DNA from: Zygnema circumcarinatum
Lineage: Eukaryota; Streptophyta; Zygnematophyceae; Zygnematales; Zygnemataceae
Length of the DNA stretch: 35,000 nt
Assembly: GCA_037447605.1 (NCBI GenBank)
Contig: CM074807.1
Coordinates: forward strand, 3,589,894-3,624,893
Direction: 5' to 3'
Of the stretch, positions 20,504 to 31,754 are shown piece by piece. Every line of letters starts with the position of its first letter. Position 1 is the first letter of the stretch. The position numbers and the translations under genes are program-made. A model generated the notes under the pieces. It was not told the DNA's origin and did no database searches. It worked only from the letters and a program-made list of their open reading frames with translations.

Positions 20504-23161
20504 TCAATACCGTACTCTCCACCCACATGTGAACAGTTGAGGCTGATTGTCTCGCACAAGGAATACAGCTCCTTGCCGAACCTTCACGTTGAAATTTCCC
20601 TCGTAACGAGTGACTAACTGTTGCAGGTTATCGACTATTCTATGGGATGGCGGTTCAACTGTGAACCCAGCATCCCACATTTGGCTGCACCATCCTTCCA
20701 GCAATTGGATCCTGTATACTCGTTGTAGTCCGTCACAGCTGATTACATTTTGAAAGTGTAAAGCAACATACTGCTCCACAACCTGTCGGTTTAGATCGGC
20801 GCGAGAATAGGAAGGCTCCAAGGCTTCACAAAAGCTGTGGAAATTGTCCAGAGATTCCCTGAAGCGTAACAGGAAAAAAGGTCCGCTCACATTGCATTCA
20901 TCCTCAGACATTACCAGCAATCGCGGTCTGAGCCTCTGCAACATCTGTACCCGCAAAGGGAATCAATTTTCACAGTCAGAGTTTACCCAAGTCTGCAAGG
21001 TTCCCTTCCCTAGATCAACTTCCTCTTCAGGGCAGGAAAAACACAGACACAAAGACTGCCCAGGAGTACTTGCTATCTTTGCTATAAGAAAACAACGATG
21101 ACTCCTCCCATTGAATGCATTGTGAAACGGGCAGCATCTGAGAACTACCCCATACAAGTGCTGGCGAGGTTGTTAAAGATCAGTCTGCAGTATATGCGTC
21201 TTAGAACTTGCAGTTACTTTCTATGAGCCATCGAAATGAAAATAGCAGTCAGCTAGACTTACCTACGTTAGCAACCGTTTATTATCTTCTATGCTATTTT
21301 GCCACTTCCGTGTTCACATTGAAACCCACCTGCAGAAACCTGCCTCGTGGGTCCGACCGTAGAACAGAACTGTCAAAAAGCTTCTGCAGCTGCAATGTGC
21401 AGCAGAAAGCAAGGGCCTCCTCTGCCCTTAAGCTCAACAGAGAAGGCTGAAGCTGCTCAAAGGGGCAGATCACTTCTTGCCACTCAAAAGGGACCCCCAA
21501 CAAGCGAGCTTTCTTATGAAGTTCTGACTCCATATTTGCCGAAGCTAATCCTAGCATGGGGTCGTGAGTATCTGGATTCCGTACAGTTGTGAGTCTGACA
21601 TGCGGAGGTCCTCTAGGCCACCTGGCCACATAGGAAAGAAAGTCGACCCATTGCCCAACGAACCTCCCAAAGTCAACAATGTGGATTCTGGTTTCTCCTT
21701 CCAAAGCCTCCAGAAGCATCTGATTTGAAGCACTCGTCATAAATGGGACAAACGGAGTCGTGTAAGTGAACTCTCCCAAGGCTTTCAAAAACGTCTGCAA
21801 CACCATTTGATTGCGGGACCTGATGAGAATGTGCAGAGGAGAGGTGCGTACGGATTTGGAGTGTATCTTCAAAGATCGAGGATAGCCGGTCTGCTATTGC
21901 TTCTGCAAATGGCTTGCAATTTGCTTCTTGGACTCACCTCTGTTGTCCAAGGTCTATTGAGCAGCTTCCACCCGGAACCCGCCATTCGCGCATGAATTGC
22001 TTCAAGAGCATAGAAAGCCACCCTCTGCATCGGGTCACCTCGTATGCTGCTCTCCTCTCTTAATAATGGGAGAACTTGTTGAATCATATCCTGCATGTTT
22101 CCATTCCCAAAACTGTCAAGCAAACTGGCAATGGCTTTAAGCAATTGCGGCTAGAGATAGAGGCACTGCTAAGTGGTCCTGGGAGTGCCAATACACTGGA
22201 GTAGATCAAGCCCCAGAATGGATCAAGCATAAGTTTCAAACCAAAAGAAGAGTTACAACACGTCACGCACCACATTATCAGTGGCAACTGCTTCTGCAAA
22301 CTCCAACAGGTGGTTGCGTAGTCGTTCTGAATTGAACTTCATGGGACGCTCTACAGAATGCATGCTTGTTGGCAACAATGACCCGTGATGCGAAGATACG
22401 AAAGTGTTCCCTTGTACCATGTTAGGATACTTTGTAGCACCGAGATTCGCCGAAGGACGAACAAAAGCGTTTGGAATGCTTGAATGTTCTTTCACGAAAG
22501 GGGACAAACCCTCGTGGCCGAGGTCAAGAACGGTTGTCAAATATCCGTTTGCATTAGACTTGTTCATCTGGAACAAGGTTGAAGTTCGAGGCCTCTTTTG
22601 CTCATTAGGAAGTCGGACATGAGTTACATTTTGTTCGACCAAAGCCTTCAGTCGTGACTTGAGATCAATGGGCTTACTTATCACATTCTCCGGAAGCATA
22701 CCTTGCTGTACGCAAATCGATTCTTTTTGGTGATGATCTTCATGAAAGTTTAGTCTGAACGGGGGAGAGCCACCAGATACTATGCGGTTATCTGGTCCGG
22801 CATTGCCCATTGTATGAGGACCAATGCTCCTTGGTTCATCACTTTGCAATATCTCTTCACCATTTCCTCCTGCCTTTCCCTCCAGCCACTCAAGGCCGGG
22901 CGTACCGTTTAAGTCTGCCTCCAAATCAGGAAATTTCAAGTCGGTTGGGTCCGGAAATGCCTCATCTTTTTGACGCATACCAAGACCTTCTTCCGATACG
23001 TTATCATCTAAAATCCAGCTAAGGGAACTATCAGACTCAAATAAACCTTCTAGCGAGTTGCTGTCATTTTTGCAAAGTAGGGCTGAAGCAAATCTGGGCA
23101 GTTCTTCTGAATGAATGTGTGCGACCACGTCCAAGTCTTCCAAGCAGTTATCGAACTCCAT
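20504..23161 (-). CDS. GRAS-domain transcription regulator, gene 2 (four exons)
   Basis: Exons in transcript order: 23161-22271, 22150-21938, 21794-21330 and 20944-20504, about 669 aa; all three introns are phase 0. The N-terminal 280 residues are acidic and Ser-rich with no recognised motif. The GRAS domain shows the first leucine-rich region (RLRNHLLEFAEAVATDN), GDPMQRVAFYALEAIHARMAG, the VHIID-type IHIVD at about 405-409, FEQLQPSLLSLRAEEAL, FRESLDNFHS and a C-terminal TCGWRVRY in place of a typical SAW end. The introns fall at the same places and phases as introns 2, 3 and 4 of GRAS gene 1, so the two are paralogs by gene structure. The N-termini share only a short FEFND/MEFDN patch. In-frame TAG lies about 50 bases upstream of the ATG at 23161. 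It is predicted to be nuclear; the subfamily is not assigned. Confidence 0.93.
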
Positions 23162-23744
23162 AAACGGGGAGGACGACGAAGCTTCGCCTGCTCCTTCTCG
23201 TGAGCATAAGCGCTAAAGTGCCAAAAGAAAACATGAACAAAGTTAAGAAAGGGAGCTATCAAGCACACATTGACAGAGCACATTATAGAGTGAATAGCTT
23301 GAAAACAAACTTCGCAGACGCTTGCGAGACCTTCAAAACTTTCAAACATTTTTCGATAGAGTTGATGCATCTGTTGACGCGCAGTTGCAGAATCCTGAAG
23401 GGTCCTTAAGAATGCAGGAGCGTCCACATGCTGAAGCAAACTCCATGCCGTACATACAGAAGAAAAAGCTACTATCTGCATACCACAATTCCGTCTTCAA
23501 GCATCGATGCGAAACGTTTCCAACATCATCAAAGCCTGCTGTTCAGCAAGATACGTCCCCTGCTCCTTTGCTTGCTTGCTTCTTGCTCCTTCCTTGATCA
23601 TATATCGTGGCCTGTTCTTCTACTCCGCCATTTGCCCTATTTTTGTTTTCATCACAGAGTTATCTTCTCAGCAGTCACCACATGGCCATGCCCATACAAG
23701 GAACGCGTCATTCCGCTCCATGGCGGCCATGGTTATGGTATGTT
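23162..23744. other. Upstream flank of GRAS gene 2
   Basis: This is the likely 5' UTR and promoter. Minus-strand frames reach 143 codons (23050-23481) but overlap the GRAS start in another frame and show no family features. A 5' non-coding exon is possible and cannot be confirmed without transcripts. Confidence 0.45.
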
Positions 23745-23975
23745 CCGTGTCTCAGTTCCAGACCCGTTCCAGTTCCAGTTAAATTATCATTTCAATTCCC
23801 GTTCCCGATTCGTTCCCGTTACAACTCCCGTTACGATTCCAGTCCAAATTTGTCACGCCGTTCTAGTTCCAGTTCCACGACCTTTGAGCTCTTTGAGTCC
23901 AGTTGCACTACAATCGCAGCTAGTTCTGTTTCCAGTTCACCAAATCCAGTTTCAGTTCCAGTTCCACAGAAAGAT
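23745..23975 (+). repeat. Degenerate GTTCCA/GTTCCC hexamer array
   Basis: Copies of AGTTCC, CGTTCC and GTTCCA recur across 230 bp. The same hexamers resume at 24586-24625 on the far side of the inverted-repeat element, so the array appears to have been split by an insertion. Confidence 0.75.
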
Positions 23976-24002
23976 GATAACCAGTTTTATTCCGGCTAAA
24001 CT

Positions 24003-24581
24003 AGGGCGTGTCAGACTTAAAAAATTCTCGTAATACTAAAAACTCGATATTCGTAACATTTCGAGTCAACGTCAGTAAAACTAAAATTCCCGAGCGTAGT
24101 TTTTCGCACTCGCGGCGCGGTCCTGTTCGCACTCCGCGATCGCCGTCTTCGCACTTCTCCAAACGCCGCCTTCGCAACTTCGCCCTCGCGCGGGGCCCTC
24201 AGACTTAGAAACAGCGCCGGCGCGGCGCGCGGAGACCGCTTGTCGGTGTGTCGTGTTGCGCGTCACGGGCGGGCGCGGGCGCGGGCGGGAAGCCGGGAAA
24301 ACAACCATGACGTCACGTTGACGCGATTTTCGCCAGTATTTTCTTCGCACGTCCATTTCGGCGCCTCTTTTGGGTGCGAACAAAATCGTGCGAAGAAATG
24401 CAATTTCAGTAAACCCCACGGGTCAATCTTCGCAACGTTGACCCGTTGACTTAGCACAGTTGACTTCCGTTCGGTTCGGTTTAGGTTCGGGGGCGCGATG
24501 ATTTTTAGTACTTAGTAACCTCGATTCTCGTAATACTAAAAACTCGATATTCGTAACATTTTGTTAAGTCTGACACGCCCT
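24003..24581. mobile_element. Non-autonomous terminal-inverted-repeat (MITE-like) element, 579 bp
   Basis: The left end AGGGCGTGTCAGACTTAA (24003-24020) and the right end TTAAGTCTGACACGCCCT (24564-24581) are perfect 18-bp inverted repeats. ACT flanks both sides (24000-24002 and 24582-24584), a candidate 3-bp target duplication; a TA duplication with ends starting GGGCG fits equally well. Just inside each end lies an identical 37-bp sequence, 24025-24061 and 24525-24561, in direct and not inverted orientation. The interior is strongly CpG-rich (24105-24300) and has no transposase frame. The superfamily is unresolved; a 2-3 bp target site points towards PIF/Harbinger-, CACTA- or Tc1/mariner-like mobilisation. 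Confidence 0.88.
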
Positions 24582-24585
24582 ACTG

Positions 24586-24625
24586 TCGTTCCAGTTACAG
24601 TTCCAGTTCCAAATCCAGTTCCTCA
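24586..24625 (+). repeat. Resumed GTTCCA hexamer array
   Basis: CGTTCCAGTTACAGTTCC-type units continue the array seen at 23745-23975 directly after the mobile element. Confidence 0.7.
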
Positions 24626-24707
24626 CGCGGCCCGTTTCCCGCGCCGAAAGACGGCGGCCCGTCGGGGACGGTCGGCCGTGCTCGCGGCCACTGCGCGCCG
24701 TAGTTCG

Positions 24708-24822
24708 TGGAGGGCGGGAGGGAGGGGGGGAGGTGAGGGAGGGGAGGGGAGGGAGGGAGGGAGGGAGGGGGGGAGGGAGGGAGGGAGGGGGGGAGGGAAG
24801 GAGGGAGGGGGGGAGGGAGGCC
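24708..24822 (+). repeat. GGGAGG purine tract with quadruplex potential
   Basis: About 115 bases of GGGAGG/GGGGGAGG units, almost pure G/A, with only a few other bases. Confidence 0.9.
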
Positions 24823-25731
24823 AAAGCGAAGGAATGGCTCGGACTCTGCCGCGCCTTTCCGCGCCTCTCCATTATATTATTATAGTGGATTAATAATGAT
24901 AAGAAATAATAATATGATAATCCTGTAATGCTTCGCGAAGCAGCCATATATCATACCCAGCCTTTTTTCGACACGTTCAGGCACATGCTTGCAGCGTTAC
25001 CTGAATCAAACCCGCCATTTGACAAGTCTCCTTCCAATTTCTTGACAGAACTCGTCATTTCCGTATGATACCCACCGTGTGTTCACTAAAAAATGACTCA
25101 TTTAATACCGTCGATAAATTGCGCGCAGTCGTCATGATACATATGATAGTATTTCAAATTTTCAGAAATCCAAACAACGACAAAACTCAACATTCCACTT
25201 TCAACGTTTTCAGTTTCATATTTGTTTTTGAATTTGAAAAAGGTAGTATGAATTCAGTGTCTGCAACCCATGATACATGTAAGATAGATAGCAGAAGATT
25301 GGGTCAGATCACATGGCTGCTACAGTGCATCCAATTCTCCCAATAAGACCATTCATAACAAAGCGCAATATTCATATTCGCATGTGAAAAGAAATTCGAT
25401 CGTTTACAGCTCAAGTTTCAACCTCTGCTCAAACACTTTCGCACGCCATCTGCACTGTGAACTCTAACTGCCAAAATTGTGGACTGACGTCCAGTCCAAA
25501 CCAAAAACATGCATCCGCCTGCATCTCCCATTGACCTTTCACCAGTGGTCGCCTGCAACTGGTCACTCCGTTGCAGGATAAGCAGATATTGCGTCCATGG
25601 CCATGTCTGCATTATCATTCGCTGTGCTCCATGTCATGCTGCATCGTTCTCACGTGTAACATGTGATCACTGCCATCCCAATGATCCAGAGGAAGCCGAT
25701 GTTATCAATACGTACAAAGGCCTCAGTTAGG
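24823..25731. other. Downstream flank of the nuclease gene, no gene seen
   Basis: AT-rich sequence with stops in all frames. It probably contains the 3' UTR and poly(A) site of the nuclease gene, but no clear AATAAA is seen on the minus strand close to 25732. Confidence 0.5.
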
Positions 25732-28700
25732 TCATCGCAGGAATAAGGGACGCAATGCGGACAAGCCAAGAACGAAGCAAAGCACTGGACTGACAACTGA
25801 CAGAACCAGGGGCGAGATGAAGCGTGCTGCCAAGAGAATTTCAATCCATTCTACATTGCAACAATACACACTTCTATTCACAAGTTGGATCAACAGATTC
25901 TTGGGTATACTGGATGTAAGGCCCAGAACACAAGGTTTGCTGAACAGAAGGGTTTGCGAGCAACCGCACTGCCATTGAGACTTACCAGCTTCTTGTACAT
26001 AAGTTGTCCAGGTCTCCTGACAGCAATGGACCAACTCTTTTTCAAGCTGCAAGTATTGTCGGTGGGATTGTAGACGACAAAAGCGCAGGTATCGTCCGTA
26101 ACACACTGTACGGCGCAGGGCTTCCCAGTGCCTTCGGCATCCAGAGTCACAATATTGCCACCGCCATATCGACCGGTGTCAAGAAGAGGGGCAGAGTAGA
26201 GACCTGCAAACGAGTACAACGAGCAAAATGGTGAGTACCCTGCAGCTGGAAATACAAGGACACTTTCAAATACCCGAGAGAAGAACAACTAGAAAGAACT
26301 TCAGTCCCAATTCACCTTCAGGACTAATCACAATAGTTTCAATAACCTACGTTACTTGTCTACGCTTAATCAAGTCGCTATCGTCTATACGAAACAACAT
26401 AAACATAGACTCCGTCAATGAATAAAAACTTCTGGCAATTGAAGAAAAAAATTGGCCAAGACTTACTGAATGGATCTTTCACGAATGTCGTCACCACAGA
26501 AGAGCTAGCTCGCCGTTTTGTCACAGGACTGCCCATAAAAGTACAAGTTCCAACGATTGCACTTGTTCTTGACAAAACGAACGCAATACAGTCAGCATCT
26601 GCGAAGCAAGTAACAGCGCATACATCTGCCGTTTGTGTCCCCTGGTCATAAAGGATTTGCGCCTGCAGGTTGATTTTGTCAAATCTCGTGAACGACGCTA
26701 GCACTGCGGCTGCAAGCGAGAGAGTGCCAGCCACCGAACCATGGAAAGAGTCAGAAAATATCCTTTGATAAATGCAACACAACCATCCAAGAACCAATAG
26801 AAGAACAATTCTCATGGGCATGAAAAGTAATTTCAAAATCAGTTCATTTTCGCATGAATGATTTCAACATGCAATGGTTATGCTCTTACCATCACAACGA
26901 CACATGAAACTGTCCGACATATGTAATAAATAAACATAAAAAATCATGGAGCATAATGGCATAGCTATACCATAGCATAGCATCAATGGCATCTATCACT
27001 GGCAAATGGCTAACTATGTGTTGCCATGAGGAGGCCTAACATCGTCCCATTCACGAACCCTTGTTTTAGCACATGGCTGAGAAATTTCTCGACTATGGCG
27101 GCTGCGTAAGCGGCAGCCCTAGGAGGGACAGGATGGCGGAGTTTTGCGGCTGAGGAAAAGTGGCAGACCCCGACAGGATTGCGGGGCGTTCCAACTATTC
27201 CTCAGCCGTTAAGGTTGTATGAAAAAGTCAGCTCTGGTCAAATTTGACAAAGGCAAGCCATATTTTGACTAAATAAACTATACGACATATGTGAAATACA
27301 CGAAAAAAAATAAAGGTGGAACTTCACAAATAATGCGGCGGAAAAAAATATAAGAGCGAAAAGAGTTTCAATTCAGGAAACTAAAAAAAATCATCTCCAA
27401 TAGGATACACGTCAATCCTCTCAAAGGCTTGGCCTATGAGATCATAATGCAACCTCACGTGAATCGCATATAGCAGCAAGCGAGCTGTGCGAATGATGGA
27501 ACTTACTGGGAGGTGGAGGAGGGGGGCTTGGGGGAGACGGGGGAGGAGGGCGGGGAGGCGGGGAACGAGGAGGTCGGGGAGGGGGGCGGAGAGGAGGGCG
27601 AGGAGGGGGTGAACGAGGAGGGGGGCGGGGAGAGGGGCTGGAAGGGGGGGAACGAGGAGGGGGACGAGTAGGCGGGCTTGGAGGGGGAGGGGTTGAGACC
27701 ACGGGTGGAGGAGGGGTAGATACGGGGGGCGGCGAAGGAGGGGGAAGGCTAGGCGGCGAAGGAGGGGGAGGGCTAGGCGGCGAAGGAGGGGGAGGGGTAG
27801 GCGGCGAAGGAGGGGGAGGGCTAGGCGGCGAAGGAGGGGGGAGGCTCGGCGACGGCGGCGGCACCCCTGTGGATGCAAATGGCAAGTGGTAAGCGCAGGT
27901 GCTTGAAATGCCAAAAGTATCCTAACCTTTTGAAAGTGACCAGGCAATGCATTTGAAGTACAGCGTGGGGCATGGCGACATTACCACTAGCAGTCACATA
28001 TTTGATGCGGGCCACGGACGGGTCGTGGTCGGATGTCTGCTGGGTGTTGGGGAACTCTGAGTTGACGTGCACAACGTCAACGGCAGACACGCGGCTGAAG
28101 AGATGTTGGGACACAAGGATGGCGTCGAGCTCCTGGGAGTTCCCGTCAAATACATAGCTGTAGCGCTCTTGAGGGGAGAGGAGGGCCTCCGTCAAGTCCA
28201 GCAGCACCCCGCCGGCCTTCAGCGCCTGTGGGGGGACGGCCCGCGGTGCAACCAACACACGCCACTCGTTCAGTACCCGCAACGCACTTGCCCTCTTCTC
28301 CCACTATTGCGTGGTCGCTAAATGACGTAACCATCCCATCCAACAACCCATGCTCCCACAAAGAGCCTAGCACAATAACCACGAGGCAATCACCAGCGGG
28401 CTGCAAGTACACAAACACTACTAACCAGGGACTTGTCACGCTTTCAATTGTGACAAAAAACAGCAGCCAAAGAAAAAAAACACACTCGATCCAAATAATC
28501 TTCAAACTAGACACTTTTGTTTATGAGGATAGGCGCGGACTCAAATCAGCCAAACAAAGCCTCTCGATAGAAACGCTAAAAGCAGTGCATAGGGGCGAGG
28601 CTGCCGCACCTGGATCGGATTAGACCACGAAAAGTCGTTCAAATCTCCCAACACCACAACATTAGCCGCCGGGTCAAGGGAGAGGACACTCGTCACGAAG

Positions 28701-31700
28701 CCGTTCACTATCTGCGCCTGCTTGAGGCGCTGCACCTCGGAGTTCAGAACGGGGGGCTGCGCCATCCATCACCATCCCTTCACCGTCACCAAATCTCCCC
28801 CACCGCATGCATCCATGTGGACCCAACACTCCAAGCAGCTCTCCACTGTTGCACTTTGAGCGGGAGACGGGAACCTCACACTACTCGTCTCGTCCTGTCC
28901 ATAGCGGACCAGAAAGTCATGGCCTCTCAGCACAACAGAGAATGCAGGCTCAGAGCGCGCACCTGCGCTGTCCCATAAAGCGATGTGTCGCCTCCCTTGG
29001 AGTTGAAATGGTTGCAAACCACGAGCAGCTTTTCTCCGTTGACGAGGAACTCGCCGAGGAGAGGCTTTCTGGATGTGGTCCACGCCACGTCATTGGGATA
29101 GAGCCGGCCCGGACTCGCAGAAAGCTCCACGGTGCCGTCGGCGCCGAGCGCCCAAGATGTGTTGCTCGTTGCATTGCCTCCCGGCCGGTCCACAAACGTC
29201 ACCTTGTCGGTTTGGTAAATAAAGACCTGCAACAAGCAAGTGCGGCGCAGAGGAGTCAAGAAAAGCGAAGAGCGAACAAACGAAAAGTAACAAAAAGAAA
29301 TAAAAAGAAAAAGAGAAAAAAAAGAGCGGCATTAGATGTTGCAATTGAAGTTTCCGCCCAATTCACAAGCGACCCAAACGCGACACGCTCAAAAAATTAA
29401 GCCAAGCCTTTTTCTTGATGCCTTTCCAACACCGAGTCTTTGCAGGTTCGATCCTTTGTTGTTAGGAGGGGTCAGATTGCCCACCTGACGAATGTCTCCA
29501 CCCGGCTCTCCGCCATCTGTTCCCACTGTGGGCTTAATGTAGCGGTATACGTAGGTGGTGGGCCCGCCAGCAGCGACAATCGCCGCAATGAGCTTGTCAA
29601 GCACACCGTCAGATTCCGTGTTGTTGGTGGTGTTGAAGACGGTGTTTTGGATCTCCTCTGCACAAGAGAAGAGGAACTCAACAACGCGAGCAGTTAGTAG
29701 AGAGTAATCTAACGATTAACAAAAGCTTCTTTAGCCCTCCACATTGTTCAGCGCTGCAGCAGTCCGGCGATGTTTCAAGAAAAGTACCTGCGCAGAGAAT
29801 ATGAGGCGACCGCATGTTGTTGACCACTTGGCTGGCGATGGCATCAAACTTTGACTGGGGAGCGCGTCCTGTTTGTACCAAAGCAAGGAGCGAACCGGAT
29901 GTCAGAACTCAACAGGGCGCAGCCATCACACAACTGCTGATGTACACACTCTCGATGTTTGTCTTCAGCCATCTCACATGCCAAGCAAGTCTTGTTTGAC
30001 TCTTTCGAAGACATTAGGACACCCCTCCTCGTAGCGTGAGTGGGGCTTATACGTCTTGGTCTTGTCGGAATCGACTACGAGGTTGGAGAAGCTATATCAA
30101 GCGAGAATCTCACCTCCAAAGTTCTCCATGTTGAATGTTCCGATCGTAAATTCGTTCGCCGCGGCGACCGAGGCCACTGACGCAACGGTGGAGCCGCGAA
30201 CGATGGTGGGCTTTCCCGAGGTTATGTGCGCCCTGCACCATGGTTTGTGCCACGTAATACGAGTAGCAAATGTGGAAGGGTCAGTCCTAAAGCGTGGATA
30301 TTTGATCGACTCCAATACACACCTAGGAAGGACCTTCCTTCTACCCGGTAGTCATTCAGACTTCTAAATGCCGGGACCCGATCCTCGCTATTGGGGCACT
30401 CACATGTAGTTGTTGAATTGGTAGTCCATGATGGCCGTCACAAGTCCGCTGTCAAGGGTATCTCCCACGATGCAATCGGGCATGGCCAGTCCGAGGCTAG
30501 CGTTGAAGAGCAGCTTGTCGGTGAGGTAGATGCGGGCCGGGTTGAACTGCGTGGCACTGATCACCACTCCGCCGTGCGCGCTTCGCAAAGTCGACCTGCA
30601 ACACAGCGGCATTAACGCTGACGTCAGCACTGCAACAGATCCAAGTGCAGCTTTCGGCCCTCAGCAGATAAACGCCGCTCCAATAGACGCACCCGGTGTT
30701 GCGGCCCCCGTCCGCAAGGACCACCACTTCTCCGTATTGGCTTGTGCCACTCACACAAAACCTGCCACCCACTCACACCCGTATCAGCGACAACGCGTTA
30801 GACACACAGCTTGCACGACAAATTCTTTGGATTCTCGGATGAATTGACTATGACGAATTGCACAGTTGTATTTCACGTTTCCATTGACGCAACACGGAAC
30901 TTGCTCCTGGTTTCAGCCGATCCTACATAAAGCACGAGGAGGGGGGGGGGGGGGGTGCTCACGGTTGATTGACTTGGATGAGCATGCCCTCCACAGCCTC
31001 GTAGAAATCGGCACCGCGAGCGAGATCAAACACGGAGAAACCGCGATCGTCGAAGATGACTTCTGTAGGAATGGGGCGTCCGCCCTCGCCCAACTTGACA
31101 GGAGTTGGGAGGGGATTGTTGGAGGAGAGGACAACATATTTGTAGGTGGAGCTGCTGGACACGAGCTCAGTCAACGGCAGGTTGCCCGCGGCTGGGTAGT
31201 ATTCTGACACCGTCCCGTTCATGGTCACCATGTCGCCCACAGCGGGCTTGGCCTGAGAGCTGCGATAGACGAAGATGCCCTCGGAAGTGGCGTTGTCACC
31301 GTCCACTTCGCTGTCCGGCGTCTGCATCCAAAACCCGGTGCTCGACTTGCCGGTCACAATGCCGCGCGTCACAACCTTCATGCCGTTGTACGGTGAGTAG
31401 TGGCTCCTGCCTTGGATCTGGTTGATGGCCACAAAGGGCAGGCCCTGCATGCGCCCAAGCCCCGCCCAAAATCAAGCCTTGCAATGCCATGCCTTCACTG
31501 CGGCTGTGCACAGCACTGTCGGGACGTCCACCTGACGACACATGCATTGACAAACATTGAAAACCTAGGAGTGCGGAGGAGCAGGCCAATCGAACGGCAT
31601 AAGGGACTTGCGAACGCGAGGATGATGGCCGGGAAGGTGAACTTACCGGAGGGGGACGAGTAGGCGGGCTTGGAGGGGGAGGAGTGTCGGACGTGGAGAA

Positions 31701-31754
31701 GGGGAGTAATGAGAGCAGCACTGAAGCGGCCAGCAAGGCCCATGGAGCCGCCAT
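25732..31754 (-). CDS. Secreted EEP-family (ExeM/NucH-like) nuclease with proline-rich linker and two PAN/Apple-like modules (15 exons)
   Basis: Exons in transcript order: 31754-31647, 31444-30963, 30761-30693, 30595-30404, 30232-30114, 30074-29982, 29868-29788, 29657-29485, 29226-28963, 28756-28610, 28225-27985, 27866-27507, 26709-26467, 26203-25986 and 25899-25732, about 985 aa. A signal peptide opens the protein (MAAPWALLAASVLLSLLP). An OB-fold-like region follows (GIVTGKSSTGFWMQ, GEVVVLADGG, VVISATQFNPARI). The endonuclease/exonuclease/phosphatase domain keeps FNMENF (E320), CAEEIQ, CNHFNSKGGD, LGDLND (D565, N567) and SDHDP (H643), so it looks active as a metal-dependent DNase or phosphodiesterase. 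Residues 657-776 are extensin-like Ser-Pro repeats. Two four-Cys modules (DVCAVTCFADADC and KPCAVQCVTDDTC) resemble PAN/Apple. Start context CCGCCATGG is excellent. The exon 6/7 junction needs a GC donor, and the last exon is weakly supported. Confidence 0.9.
27728..27850 (-). repeat. 24-bp minisatellite encoding an 8-residue Ser-Pro repeat
   Basis: Units of GGCGGCGAAGGAGGGGGAGG plus four bases recur about five times in exon 12 of the nuclease gene. On the coding strand they give SPPSPPPP-type octads typical of extensin-like wall proteins. Confidence 0.85.
30936..30955 (+). repeat. Poly(G) run in nuclease intron 2
   Basis: An almost unbroken G run lies just inside the donor side of the intron (30962-30762). 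On the sense (minus) strand it is poly(C). Confidence 0.85.

Noticed and set aside
27381-27947. 188-codon Leu/Pro/Arg frame over the proline-rich exon
   Set aside because: It is the shadow frame of exon 12 of the nuclease gene; the Ser-Pro frame joins both neighbours in phase.
29440-29460. GGTTCGATCC resembling a tRNA B-box
   Set aside because: No A-box at the right distance and no cloverleaf; it lies in an intron of the nuclease gene.
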